From a virus: a stretch of 34,105 nucleotides of DNA. Position 1 is the first letter of the stretch. Every line of letters starts with the position of its first letter. The translations under genes were made by a program, and so were the position numbers. The notes beneath the pieces are model-generated. The model did no database searches. It was not told where the DNA came from and was given only the letters and a program-made list of their open reading frames with translations. The stretch is taken from positions 1-34,105 of the IMG/VR virus record IMGVR_UViG_3300022890_000070; one strand, 5' to 3'. Below, piece after piece: positions 20,898 through 30,083 of the stretch.

Positions 20898-21728
20898 CTA
20901 ATAGTTTTTTATGAACTCTTTGTACTCATCTGTATCAAAGTCAATAGGTGTTGTGTATTCCACTATATGTGAACAATGACAGTTAATATCCTGTGCAGGA
21001 TCGCCAAAGTTTTGTGGTGCGTCTGTTCCTATACTAAAGTAACTACCTACACCGAACACTTGTTCGCCATCTATTGAAGCGTGGTCCATTCTAGGTTCTG
21101 CTGCTATCCAGTTATAAATCCAAGTCTTTTTCATTAGGTTTCCTCTTGTTTCGCTTAATTTACCTGCTGATTGCTTGGCTAGACTTTTGTGTGTGTTGAC
21201 TTCAGTAGTTGCTATAGTAGTTGCTTTACCACCGTTGTTTGATAATATCTTCTTAATGCTCTTTTCTACTTGTCTAGGTGTCTTTTGTCCTTTAACACCT
21301 TGTGCTACTACACTATACATTCGTTGAGTAGTACCCTTAATATTGCCACCTATAATTGATTTAAACTGTATCTTTTCATTTCTTTCTCTTATCTGTTCGC
21401 TTATTATATGTGATAAATTAAGTTTAGTATTGATCCTAGTGTCTATTTGCTTATCCATAAAGTCATAGAATAGTCTAGTTGTTCCTATTGTGTCAGCTGA
21501 TGTCTTTGTTATGTTCTTTCCATTTGTCAACCATAGAGAACCTATAATAATAGCCATGTTCTTTTTAAATTCCTTTAAATCATCGGTATTCTTTAATTCG
21601 CCTTCATCATCGTATTGCCAATCGTATTGTTCATACTCATGTTTAATTTCTTGATAACTATCGCTATAATCCTTTGTCATAGCCTTTAGTAAATTGGTTT
21701 CCTGTTTAGTTAAAACTTCTTCTAACAC
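20898..21728 (-). CDS. MuF/SPP1 gp7-like head morphogenesis protein
   Basis: A 276-aa protein with a helical N-terminal two thirds and the phage Mu F C-terminal domain. That domain is recognised by TKSLAKQSAGKL-like helices, then KKTWIYNWIAAEPRMDHASI, GEQVFGVG and the closing DINCHCSHIVEY. The HxSxDG and CxC residues of the family are present. In SPP1 the homologue binds the portal and helps DNA delivery; a few copies enter the virion. Start is GTG at 21728, with AGGTGATATAA upstream. It follows the portal gene closely, as expected. Confidence 0.85.
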   Translation of the reverse strand: MLEEVLTKQETNLLKAMTKDYSDSYQEIKHEYEQYDWQYDDEGELKNTDDLKEFKKNMAIIIGSLWLTNGKNITKTSADTIGTTRLFYDFMDKQIDTRINTKLNLSHIISEQIRERNEKIQFKSIIGGNIKGTTQRMYSVVAQGVKGQKTPRQVEKSIKKILSNNGGKATTIATTEVNTHKSLAKQSAGKLSETRGNLMKKTWIYNWIAAEPRMDHASIDGEQVFGVGSYFSIGTDAPQNFGDPAQDINCHCSHIVEYTTPIDFDTDEYKEFIKNY

Positions 21729-21737
21729 TTATATCAC

Positions 21738-23228
21738 CTACTCTACTATTGGTTCTTCAATCGGTTCTTCTATTGGTTCTTCTGGTATGAACATTGTATT
21801 ACCTGTGTTTTGTAATATCCTTGCTCTTTCGTCTTCATCTAATTCATCACCGTATATTTCATCTAACGCTTTTTCATTATCAGTAATATTGGCTTCTACC
21901 ATCATTTTATTTTGTTCTATTAGTGTTTGTCTATCTGGTGTAATGTAATCCCCAATTTCTATTTTAACATCATATTCTTTTGGTGATTTCTTTCTAAATA
22001 CATCATATGCCTGCATAACCGTTTCTAACATCGGTTGTAAGAAGTCCACAAGATGTGTAACCATAGATTGCCTAGTTCTCAACGATGTCATTTCACGTTG
22101 TATTAAAGCTTCTCCTGATGCGTTTGCTCCAGCAGTATCATTTATACCAATAGTTAAAGCGTTAAGCCCTACATTGGCTAATATGTTATTTAATAAAGCG
22201 TTTACACCCTTCGTATACTCATCTGTTCTTATTGCTGGTTGATTATGTGATATTTCGTTCTTACCGTTCTCACGATCATCAGTACCAGTTACTACATATT
22301 TCTTTCTAAAGTTATTGAATACTTTACCTGTTGCTAATATATCAGGTATATATGTTTCTGCTCTACCTGTTCTATATTCGTCCATTAGTTGTGACCATAC
22401 TTCATCTATACTATCAAATTCAGCTACTATGCCATCAAAGTCAGATTTAAGTCCTTCAAACTCTCCACCTAATATAAAATCGCCTTTAAATGTATATGGT
22501 ACTAAATCCATTGTTTCTTCCAACGTATTCAATGGTATGTCTACTAATTCTTTATCTTTAACCTTATATAATTTATACTCTACAAAGCCTTTACCATATA
22601 TTTCATGTAATACATAGTTACTCTTTTCAAAGTCGTAATGCTCCTTGAATATAAACCCTTGTGTTCTACCTCTTGTTTTAATCACTTCATAGTTAAACGG
22701 TGCATACTTCTCAATTATTGGATATTCACTTACTTCTGGATCGCTACTTACTTTCCAAGCAAATGATTTACCCCAGCACTGTGTTAATACTGAATTGTAT
22801 AAAAGTGTTAGCCAGTTATTATCTTCTAATATCTCATGTAATAAATCAGTTTCTTTAGTTTTTTCTTTTTCACCTTTCATTACTGATGCAGTGATTTCCG
22901 AATTCGTTAATAGTCTTGCTTTACCATGACATATCATAGCAGGTATTCCACTATGTACTACCCTTATATCGCTAGTTACATTAGCATAATAGTAGCTATC
23001 TTTAGTATCAATGGTTGTATACGCATTAGTCTTTGATTGATAGAAGTCTGCTAATAGATCCTCATCACCTAAAAACCATAGGTATTTCTCTTGTAATTTG
23101 TATTGATCGCGTTCTACTGTTTTCTTTGGCATTTTATCACCTCTTACTTTCGTATAATTTTGTATGTACGGATACATGAAGCCAGTTAGCGCTTCGCCTA
23201 TTTTGTCTTTTAACCCCAAGTTAATCAC
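21738..23228 (-). CDS. Portal protein (A118/SPP1 type)
   Basis: A 496-aa portal, the twelve-subunit ring through which DNA enters. Recognisable parts are PAMICHGKARLLTNS in the N-terminal third and GKSFAWKVSSDPEVSEYPI. The stem/crown region shows NDTAGANASGEALIQREMTS, a hallmark of Firmicutes portals. The acidic C-terminus carries three EEPI repeats encoded by a 12-bp repeat. The frame opens with GTG at 23228, overlapping the terminase stop as GTGA. ATG at 23132 has a better ribosome binding site (AGAGGTGATAAA), so an N-terminus 32 residues shorter is possible. Confidence 0.9.
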   Translation of the reverse strand: MINLGLKDKIGEALTGFMYPYIQNYTKVRGDKMPKKTVERDQYKLQEKYLWFLGDEDLLADFYQSKTNAYTTIDTKDSYYYANVTSDIRVVHSGIPAMICHGKARLLTNSEITASVMKGEKEKTKETDLLHEILEDNNWLTLLYNSVLTQCWGKSFAWKVSSDPEVSEYPIIEKYAPFNYEVIKTRGRTQGFIFKEHYDFEKSNYVLHEIYGKGFVEYKLYKVKDKELVDIPLNTLEETMDLVPYTFKGDFILGGEFEGLKSDFDGIVAEFDSIDEVWSQLMDEYRTGRAETYIPDILATGKVFNNFRKKYVVTGTDDRENGKNEISHNQPAIRTDEYTKGVNALLNNILANVGLNALTIGINDTAGANASGEALIQREMTSLRTRQSMVTHLVDFLQPMLETVMQAYDVFRKKSPKEYDVKIEIGDYITPDRQTLIEQNKMMVEANITDNEKALDEIYGDELDEDERARILQNTGNTMFIPEEPIEEPIEEPIVE

Positions 23229-24568
23229 TTCCCTATCTTTTCTTTAAATGGTAAGAACGCATACTGACTAGCGTTGATTGTATGGTCATTAGCATCTTCA
23301 GGTTCGTCTTTGTTAGGCAACCAACTGTATAAATTGTGTTCCCTTATGTGTTGTTCACACTTATCTACTACTAGGTACTTTTTAGTAGCTATCCACCCAT
23401 TTTGCAGGTTTATTCTATCTATTATCTTTGTTTTCTTATAAGCATTAACAAAGTTGAAATTCAACGCATGTACTCGCTTATATTTTTGACACTCTGTTAT
23501 GGTAGCTTGATCCGCACTATCTACAAACACTGTTGGACATATGCCCCACTTCTGTTGGTTTCTTAATACAAAATCACTTACCTTAATTGCTATATCAGAT
23601 GGTGTCAATGTGAAACTATCTCTATTGTTATATACTTCTTCTTCTAACACTACGTATTCATTACCTCTAGTTAATCCGCCCCATATAAATGCAAATGTAT
23701 CATCTGACTTACTTGAATATGATGTATCTATACCACATGTATATCGTACGTATGTTCGTTTGGTAAGCCTTTTTAAATCCTGTTCATCAGGATTAGTATA
23801 CATAGCCCATTTCTCACTTACTATGTTTGCTTGTGGTAACCTAAATATTAAGCCAACACCCTTAGTTCTTATTCCTTGTATCTTTGTCTTATATTCCCTT
23901 GTTTCAGGTAATAAGCTATGCAATAGTCTTTCTCTCTTTGCTTCATCCATAGTTGGATTATCATCAAAGTTAAAGAACCAATAATGCCAATGTTTCTGTT
24001 CTGGTGCTTTTAATAGCTCTTCCCATATGTGATTTGGTACACTATCTCTATATTTTTCTATAGGTCTAGATCTATTTATAATTTCCTTGTATATTTCTTT
24101 ATCTGGATTATCTGGATTTAGTGTTACACAACAGTATTCAAATCTCGGTAGGAATAACTCCCTTATGAAACCCATATCTGCTATATTTACTTCATCTATA
24201 AACACTGCTCCGAATTGTCCACCTAATACCTTCTTAAACCTTGCTGCATCACTATATCCTACTAAATAGACTGTATCATCGCCTATTTTAATATGTGGTA
24301 GCTTCTGTTTACTATTACCTTGTAAGAACACTTCTATATCAGGGAAATTGTCCATAAGTCCACAATCGCCTGTTGATAGTATATTACTCATTACTGTACC
24401 TAAACTTTCAGCAGCTATTAAATGCTTATTACGTTTAGTCTTTTTAATCATGTATAAGAACTTACTAGATATAGCAGTTGTAGTCTTACCTGCCTGTGTA
24501 GTTCCCTCTAGTACATCTACTTCACTATCAGTTAATAAGAAATCAAGATACTTCTGTGTTATCTTCAT
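23225..24568 (-). CDS. terL: Terminase large subunit
   Basis: A 447-aa packaging motor. The ATPase domain has Walker A EGTTQAGKTT (21-30) and Walker B AVFIDEVN (121-128), with the coupling motif near YCCVTLNPDNP. The C-terminal RNase H-like nuclease shows YTCGIDTSYSSKSDD (first Asp) and PTVFVDSADQAT (second Asp). The length is normal for the family. It hydrolyses ATP to pump DNA through the portal and cuts concatemers. GAGGAG precedes the ATG, which overlaps the small terminase gene by 26 bp. I cannot tell cos from pac packaging from the sequence alone. Confidence 0.95.
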   Translation of the reverse strand: MKITQKYLDFLLTDSEVDVLEGTTQAGKTTTAISSKFLYMIKKTKRNKHLIAAESLGTVMSNILSTGDCGLMDNFPDIEVFLQGNSKQKLPHIKIGDDTVYLVGYSDAARFKKVLGGQFGAVFIDEVNIADMGFIRELFLPRFEYCCVTLNPDNPDKEIYKEIINRSRPIEKYRDSVPNHIWEELLKAPEQKHWHYWFFNFDDNPTMDEAKRERLLHSLLPETREYKTKIQGIRTKGVGLIFRLPQANIVSEKWAMYTNPDEQDLKRLTKRTYVRYTCGIDTSYSSKSDDTFAFIWGGLTRGNEYVVLEEEVYNNRDSFTLTPSDIAIKVSDFVLRNQQKWGICPTVFVDSADQATITECQKYKRVHALNFNFVNAYKKTKIIDRINLQNGWIATKKYLVVDKCEQHIREHNLYSWLPNKDEPEDANDHTINASQYAFLPFKEKIGK

Positions 24569-24911
24569 TCTTTAACTCCTCAATAGAGTTTATCAATTCT
24601 TCTACTGGTGTAGTATCGTATACAACGGTATTTTTAACCTCGTCAATAGGCTTTTCTCCTATCATAGCAGCTAATATTTCATATGCTTTAGTATCGCCTT
24701 TTAACGCCTTGTCTATTAGCCTTATATTGACTAGTGTCTTTTTATCAACACCTTCTACTTCACTTTTGTCTTTTAATACTGCTTTTAGTATTTGTCTAAA
24801 TTCCTTTTCAGCTGTTTCTTGTTTACCTCTAGCAATTCCACCAGCACGTTGTATTTTTAACGCTTCTTCTGGTGTGCGTTGATTTAACGGTATTAAATTT
24901 TCCTTCCCCAT
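24543..24911 (-). CDS. terS: Terminase small subunit
   Basis: A 122-aa protein immediately upstream of terL, overlapping it by 26 bp. The N-terminus LNQRTPEEALKIQRAGGIAR resembles the 'GGiARGK' start of a common small-terminase type. The central helices (VNIRLIDKALKGDTKAYEIL) fit the oligomerisation core. The acidic end (EELINSIEELKNEDN) would contact TerL. The frame could open at a GTG (24920), but that codon forms part of the AGGTG ribosome binding site, so ATG 24911 is chosen. It recognises the packaging start site; the site itself was not located. Confidence 0.85.
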   Translation of the reverse strand: MGKENLIPLNQRTPEEALKIQRAGGIARGKQETAEKEFRQILKAVLKDKSEVEGVDKKTLVNIRLIDKALKGDTKAYEILAAMIGEKPIDEVKNTVVYDTTPVEELINSIEELKNEDNTEVS

Positions 24912-24931
24912 ATGTATCACCTACTTATTGA

Positions 24932-25018
24932 TTATTTCTTAACTGGTTTGCATGGTCCTTTACCTCTACCTGTTCTTGGTCCTTTACCTTCTGGTCCTTT
25001 ACCATCTCTTTGTGCCAT
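24932..25018 (-). CDS. DUF5320-like Gly/Pro/Arg micro-protein, 28 aa
   Basis: Read directly from the DNA. The ATG at 25018 is coupled to the previous stop as TAATG. The product carries the motif RDGKGPEGKGPRTGRGKGPC, closely resembling the conserved 'rDGtGPxGxGPrTGRGxGxC' head of DUF5320 and related tiny phage and archaeal proteins. It has one Cys and is strongly basic. No function is established to my knowledge. It lies between the glycan cassette and terminase genes. The motif similarity makes this a real gene despite its size. Confidence 0.7.
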   Translation of the reverse strand: MAQRDGKGPEGKGPRTGRGKGPCKPVKK

Positions 25019-25347
25019 TATTTCACTTCTTCCATTTCAAAATTGTTTAATTGATATGCTGCACTTGTCTTAACCAAGTAATCGCCTTCTTTTAACTCTG
25101 CTTTAGTATGGCTAGTTTGATCTACCCTATTACCTCTTTCAGTATCAAAGTGTTTTTCGCTATCTTCTACTATATACAATATACCTTCTTCTAATACTAA
25201 CTCTTGGTGTATTAGTGGCATATCAGTTAATACTTGTTCTTTAGTTTTGCTTGTTATTTTAATTGCTTCAAACTTCTTATTAGCTTCTTTAACTTGTTCC
25301 TTTAATTTCTTTACTTGTGCTATTGCCATCTTTGGTATTACTTTCAT
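25018..25347 (-). CDS. Hypothetical protein at end of glycan cassette, 109 aa
   Basis: A soluble protein with a basic coiled N-terminus (KMAIAQVKKLKEQVKEANKK) and a middle PLIHQELVLEEGILYIVED. The C-terminal part, GNRVDQTSHTKAELKEGDY followed by LVKTSAAYQLNNFE, looks like a small beta barrel. Similar small beta modules occur in phage head-decoration or base proteins, but I cannot assign a family. It starts 14 bp after the large glycosyltransferase gene with GAGGAG upstream and is TAATG-coupled to the micro-protein. A link between the glycan enzymes and the virion is possible, only by position. Confidence 0.65.
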   Translation of the reverse strand: MKVIPKMAIAQVKKLKEQVKEANKKFEAIKITSKTKEQVLTDMPLIHQELVLEEGILYIVEDSEKHFDTERGNRVDQTSHTKAELKEGDYLVKTSAAYQLNNFEMEEVK

Positions 25348-25360
25348 ATTATCTTCTCCT

Positions 25361-27703
25361 CTATATTATTTTGCCAAATCCTGCTTTTCTTATCTGTTCT
25401 GCTCTCTCTGGTGTAGTATCTAATACTTCGCCTTTTTTAACTGCTCTACCTAGTGCTATATCGTCATAGCCGTTAGTTATCTTAATCTTACAATCTAAAT
25501 TAGGTTCTTCTGTATACACATAGTTATCATTCTTACCACCTAGATCACCTATTAAGTCTATCCAGTCTTGTATATTGTCCTTCTTATGGTATTTAAAGCC
25601 TCTTAGATCCTCTTTAAGCATTCTATCTATAACTTCGTCCATGTTACTCATATCTAGCTCTAATAGATAGCCATTAACGCCATCTTGTATTTGTTCTACT
25701 GCACTCTCGTACTTGGTTACTAACATTGGTACTCCACAACTAATAAACTCTATTGTTGTTCTAGGATAGCTTTCATGTGATGAAAACTGTACTCCAAAGT
25801 CTGCTCCTTGCATATAATCAGTTACATTTAATCTTGGCTCTCTTTTAATAAAGCCATCTATATCACTTGGCATACTACCATCAGTAAATACTTCCCAAGT
25901 GAACGGTATCTTCCTTGCATTTAACCTTTGTGCAAATAATACCATTCTATCTAGTATGTTTCCTTTATCGCTACCTAGTCTAGTAGCACTCACTAAATAA
26001 AATCTTTTCATTGGTTTAGGTTCATCAAATAGGTTGTATAATACACCACATTTTACATTCGGTGCTACGTCCTCTACAGCCTTTGCAGATGTTATGCTAT
26101 CAGCTGTGACTGAAGTGGTCATTGGTGACTTCGGATAATGGTGCATATAGCCGTTCATGTTATTACATATTTGTTGATGTACTCTCTTGGCTTTTAAGTT
26201 CTTTTCTATAATGTGTGGATTTAATCCAAAGTGAAAGAATAAATCACATTCTAAATCTTGTCCTGTATTCTTAACACACTTAACTACTTTCTTGTATCTT
26301 GATAACTGGTATGGATCACATGTATCATATAGCATTATTATATCGTATGTATCTTTTAAGTATTCACATGCTGCATACATTGATGTTTCTATACCACCCA
26401 TTTTAGTTATCCTTGATCTATGAAATATCACTTGTGTTTTAACTGGTCGCTTTACTTTAATTTCGTGCTTCAAATATTGTGTAGATAAACTATCTTCTCT
26501 ACCAGCGTAATAAATATACAATGGTTCTACTATGTTTACCTTTTTGCCTTTTCGTACATTCTTATTAAACTCTATTTCTTCTCCAACTTGTAGGGTTTCA
26601 TCAAATCTATGACTACCTACTGTTTTTCTATTATATACACAATTCCAACTACAAGTGTTTTCTCTTATAGGTCGGTCTTTTATTTCCATAACTCTGCCGT
26701 CTTGATATTCCCAGCTCATAAATCCGTAGCCAAATTCTCCCTCGTCTATTTTAGCTAACCATTTCTCTATATAGTTTTCTTTTATCATATCGTCGCTATC
26801 AATGAACGCTATATATTTACCTGTTGTGTTGTCTATTCCTGTATTTCTAGCTTTAGATACTCCACCGTTGTTTTGGTGTATGGCCTTTATTGGTAATTTA
26901 TCTAGTCTAGTTTCGTTACAGCCGTCATCTACTAACATAACTTCTACTCTTTTATTTAATTGTGGTAATAATCTATCCATTAGTCGCATTGTTAACTCAT
27001 AAGTCTTGTAGAATGGAATTATAATTGATAAGTCTATATCATAGTATCCCCTTTTAGATAGGTCTACTCCAATGCCTTCTTTTTTAAACAACTCTAATAC
27101 TTCATTAGTCCATTTACCTTTTACTACTCCCCATGGTTTCATGTCTTTGTAGTACCCCATGTCTATTACATGATCGCCTTGATTTAAGTAGTGTTTATAT
27201 GGACTGTCTAATCTTTGTGTTTCCCATTCCCATATAGTCATAGGATTTTTAGTTAATTCTATTAGTTTCTTCCTATTCCATACTGCTGGTTGTGTGTTAC
27301 ATAAATATATAACACGGTTTTTTCTTAATCTAAACTGTCCTATCTTTTCTTCTTGAAACCAACCATTACGATTAGCAGATACATTTTGAAAATTAAATAC
27401 TGCTGTATCTTCATCAAAATTATTGGTACAAAATTCTATAATGTCTTGCTTTACTGGTTGTCTTATAAAATAATCTTCTAACAATAATATTACATATTCG
27501 CTATCTAGTCTTTCTAATGCTTTATGTAACCTAGTCGTCCATTCACCTTTAATTGTAAAAGTGTTTTTGTTGTATTTTTTAGTTTCGGTACATATATAGG
27601 TATCATATGGACAATTAGTCCAATATTTGTTTTTTAGTATAAAGAACGGATCTAATAAATCTATATAGCCATCACAACTCATTACTAAAATATCAGTTTT
27701 CAT
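25361..27703 (-). CDS. Three-domain glycosyltransferase (GT-A like, GT2, GT4-like) with small C-terminal domain
   Basis: A 780-aa protein. Residues 1-220 are a GT-A-like domain seen in polysaccharide loci (YVILLLEDYFI, NTQPAVWNRKKLIEL, WGVVKGKW). Residues about 224-425 are a GT2 with DLSIIIPFYKTYE, MLVDDG, NNGGVSKARNTGID and the DXD motif AFIDSDD (302-305). About 430-720 is a GT-B (GT4-like) with KMGGIETSMY, VSATRLGSDKGN and ESYPRTTIEFISCGVPML. The last 50 residues (GRAVKKGEVLDTTPERAEQ) are a short module typical of phage proteins rather than of transferases. It would add several sugars to a glycan or protein. It overlaps the upstream GT gene by 4 bp. Confidence 0.9.
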   Translation of the reverse strand: MKTDILVMSCDGYIDLLDPFFILKNKYWTNCPYDTYICTETKKYNKNTFTIKGEWTTRLHKALERLDSEYVILLLEDYFIRQPVKQDIIEFCTNNFDEDTAVFNFQNVSANRNGWFQEEKIGQFRLRKNRVIYLCNTQPAVWNRKKLIELTKNPMTIWEWETQRLDSPYKHYLNQGDHVIDMGYYKDMKPWGVVKGKWTNEVLELFKKEGIGVDLSKRGYYDIDLSIIIPFYKTYELTMRLMDRLLPQLNKRVEVMLVDDGCNETRLDKLPIKAIHQNNGGVSKARNTGIDNTTGKYIAFIDSDDMIKENYIEKWLAKIDEGEFGYGFMSWEYQDGRVMEIKDRPIRENTCSWNCVYNRKTVGSHRFDETLQVGEEIEFNKNVRKGKKVNIVEPLYIYYAGREDSLSTQYLKHEIKVKRPVKTQVIFHRSRITKMGGIETSMYAACEYLKDTYDIIMLYDTCDPYQLSRYKKVVKCVKNTGQDLECDLFFHFGLNPHIIEKNLKAKRVHQQICNNMNGYMHHYPKSPMTTSVTADSITSAKAVEDVAPNVKCGVLYNLFDEPKPMKRFYLVSATRLGSDKGNILDRMVLFAQRLNARKIPFTWEVFTDGSMPSDIDGFIKREPRLNVTDYMQGADFGVQFSSHESYPRTTIEFISCGVPMLVTKYESAVEQIQDGVNGYLLELDMSNMDEVIDRMLKEDLRGFKYHKKDNIQDWIDLIGDLGGKNDNYVYTEEPNLDCKIKITNGYDDIALGRAVKKGEVLDTTPERAEQIRKAGFGKII

Positions 27704-28317
27704 ATCATTCCCTCTTTTTTCACGAAATCAAATTCACCTTTTAGTGACCTATCGTTAACACTGCCAATTCTTGGATAATTATAATGATATGCTATTATCT
27801 CTGTATATAAATTACTATTGCTATTTTTAAATAATTCTTGTGTGAAACTTACATCTCCGCGTCCTTCTGGTCCGTACACAGCATCACCAAGTATTGTTCT
27901 TTTATATATCTTTAAATTTCCACTCCATAAAATTCCTTTATTACGAGCTTTAAATATGTGTCCATTTGTTGCTAATAAATCAAACCAATACATATCATAA
28001 GTTCCATCTACCAATTTACACACTTCTTTTATTTTTGGTAAATAATAATCATCAGTATCTATCATAGTTATATAATCACCTGTTACTTGGCTTAATAATT
28101 TATTACAAGTATAACTATTACCTTTATTTATATCATTAGTTATTATTTTGAGTTGTGGAATTTGATTTTCATATTTTCTTAACAACTCCAATGAATTATC
28201 TGTTGAACCGTCATCACATACTATGATTTCATATGCGTATTCTAATGGTATGCTTTCTATCATCTTTTCTATCCATTTTTCACTGTTATACATAGCGGAT
28301 ACGAAACTAATATTCAT
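27700..28317 (-). CDS. Glycosyltransferase family 2
   Basis: A 205-aa GT-A fold transferase, near the minimal size for a GT2 catalytic domain. Visible motifs are SFVSAMYNSEKWIEKMIESI at the start, ICDDGSTDNS (nucleotide binding), GNSYTCNKLLSQVTGDY and the metal-binding DXD MIDTDDYYLP. The later part has GPEGRGDVSFTQELF, the likely acceptor-side segment. It has no transmembrane helices, so it is cytoplasmic or works in a complex. It sits between the FrhB-like and the three-domain transferase genes with 1- to 4-bp junctions, a tight cassette. Donor and acceptor are unknown. Confidence 0.9.
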   Translation of the reverse strand: MNISFVSAMYNSEKWIEKMIESIPLEYAYEIIVCDDGSTDNSLELLRKYENQIPQLKIITNDINKGNSYTCNKLLSQVTGDYITMIDTDDYYLPKIKEVCKLVDGTYDMYWFDLLATNGHIFKARNKGILWSGNLKIYKRTILGDAVYGPEGRGDVSFTQELFKNSNSNLYTEIIAYHYNYPRIGSVNDRSLKGEFDFVKKEGMI

Positions 28318-28318
28318 G

Positions 28319-29077
28319 TTATCCTCTTTCTGCTGATTTCACCACACTAGGATTATATTTAATCACTTTATTTATATCAACTTCTATATAGTCTATTTTG
28401 TCCTTGATTTTGTCAAACAATAGTTCGCCTTTTAATGTTTTTATAAATACCGCAGACACGCCTTTATTATCGGCAAAGTCAGGGTATTCATTTCCTATGC
28501 CCCAAAAATCTCCTAGCATTATATCACTATTACTCTTAAAGTTTTTAAACTGGCAATTATAACAACTAGCACATAGGTTTTTATCTCCTAAAAAATCTTG
28601 CATAAATTCATTATTTTGAAAAGGTTGTAATACTATCTCTCCATTACTTAACTCATATCTAACTTTGAAATTAGTCCATCCTTCTTCTTTATCTCTAAAG
28701 TCCATATCTATTATTCCGTTATCGGCACAATACTTATTAAAGGCTTCTTTTGTTGGTGTGCCATGACATATAAAGTCTATTTGATATAAGTTTTCTTTTG
28801 GCTTTGTCATTTGACAAGGTGTTCCACTAAATAAAGTTAGTTCATTGGTTATTAATTTATAATTTACTGTTGATCTAACATATTTACTTTTCCGTAACTT
28901 CGTTAAATCTTCTTTATTATCTATTTTAATGTGTTTAACATCTAACTCATCCCAAGCAGCACCAATTACTGATCCGCCTTGTTCTATTATATGTTCAGCT
29001 AATGCTGTAAATATACCACCACTAGAACTCTTTAACCTAATGCTGTCATCTTTATTCTTTACTGCATATACTTTCAA
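28319..29077 (-). CDS. FrhB-like (F420 hydrogenase beta / polysaccharide pyruvyl-transferase partner) Fe-S protein
   Basis: A 252-aa protein of the FrhB_FdhB_C family. It shows SSGGIFTALAEHIIEQGGSV near the start, LTKLRKSKYVRS, LFSGTPCQM and DFICHGTP. A cysteine cluster LCASCYNCQFKN and SDIMLGDFWGI, the hallmark end of the family, follow. Homologues next to polysaccharide pyruvyl transferases in capsule loci are thought to carry out a redox step on the sugar; the usual N-terminal ferredoxin part is absent here. Start is TTG at 29077, a few bases after AGGTGA, overlapping the upstream gene by 26 bp. Confidence 0.85.
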   Translation of the reverse strand: MKVYAVKNKDDSIRLKSSSGGIFTALAEHIIEQGGSVIGAAWDELDVKHIKIDNKEDLTKLRKSKYVRSTVNYKLITNELTLFSGTPCQMTKPKENLYQIDFICHGTPTKEAFNKYCADNGIIDMDFRDKEEGWTNFKVRYELSNGEIVLQPFQNNEFMQDFLGDKNLCASCYNCQFKNFKSNSDIMLGDFWGIGNEYPDFADNKGVSAVFIKTLKGELLFDKIKDKIDYIEVDINKVIKYNPSVVKSAERG

Positions 29078-30083
29078 TTAAATCACCTAATCTATAACAT
29101 TCTTTTTTATAATCTGGCATTATTTCTTCAAGGTGTTTTTTAATGCTATCTTTATTTTCATATATCCATTTAAAACTATTAGTTAAATCATCTGCTGTTT
29201 TCATATCTTCTGATGGCAACACATAACCTTTGTATGTTCCAAATAAGTCCTGTGCTATGCCCTTACTCTTAATGGAGTATCCAACTACTAATGTTGGTAT
29301 ACATTGACTATAACTGCTTACACTAGCGTGTGTTCTTGCTGTTACTAACATTTTACATTTACCTATATAACCTTTAAGTTCCATAGCGTTACCATTTACT
29401 ATTCTCATCCTACCATTATTAATATATAAATCATTTAACATTGGCATATCATTATTTATCTCTTGTGTAACGTGTGGTACTAACATCACATTATATTGTG
29501 TATTGTTCATTATATATTCTATTAGATTTTCATAGTTTGCTCGCGACATATCATCGCTAACAAAATTACTAGCATTTATACCTATCCACTCTTTGCCCAT
29601 ATCGTCAAACTCAACTTCTTCAGTTTTTAATACAAAAGCACTATCAGGTATAAGTTCACAATCTATTCCGTTGTCTTTTAGTGCATTATAAGTTATACTC
29701 TCACGAGCTGTTATAAGTGAATATCGTTGTAAATCATCTACAATATCAGGTATAACTTCAGGTGTGATGCTACAACCTATCAAAGCAGTTTGCAACCCAT
29801 AATCATAAAACGACATATTTTCTTTTGCAAGTAAATCAATCGCACCTGGATAACAATAGTTATCTCCACCTATAGAAATTGCTATACCGCCTCTTCGTCC
29901 TATTATATTGTTCTTATATATTGTTAGCCCTTTAATTTCATCTAGTCCCCATTTATAATCTTCCCAATGATTATTAGAATATAAATCTATATCATCAAAC
30001 TTACATATATCTATAAGCGTTCTTACGATTGCTTCACAGCCGTGGTTCGCACTACCGCTATGAAAATACATTATAGTTTTCAT
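29052..30083 (-). CDS. Polysaccharide pyruvyl transferase family protein (WcaK-like)
   Basis: A 343-aa GT-B-like transferase that puts pyruvyl ketal groups on sugars. The family start YFHSGSANHGCEAIVRTLID is clear. Further marks are GGIAISIGGDNYCY, a switch region YSLITARES, CELIPDSAFVL and the C-terminal MLVTARTHASVSSYSQCIP, the conserved R-x-H segment. There is no membrane segment. It overlaps the dehydratase gene as ATGA and the FrhB-like gene by 26 bp, so all three are translated together. The pairing with an FrhB-like protein is the same as in exopolysaccharide loci. Confidence 0.9.
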   Translation of the reverse strand: MKTIMYFHSGSANHGCEAIVRTLIDICKFDDIDLYSNNHWEDYKWGLDEIKGLTIYKNNIIGRRGGIAISIGGDNYCYPGAIDLLAKENMSFYDYGLQTALIGCSITPEVIPDIVDDLQRYSLITARESITYNALKDNGIDCELIPDSAFVLKTEEVEFDDMGKEWIGINASNFVSDDMSRANYENLIEYIMNNTQYNVMLVPHVTQEINNDMPMLNDLYINNGRMRIVNGNAMELKGYIGKCKMLVTARTHASVSSYSQCIPTLVVGYSIKSKGIAQDLFGTYKGYVLPSEDMKTADDLTNSFKWIYENKDSIKKHLEEIMPDYKKECYRLGDLIESICSKE

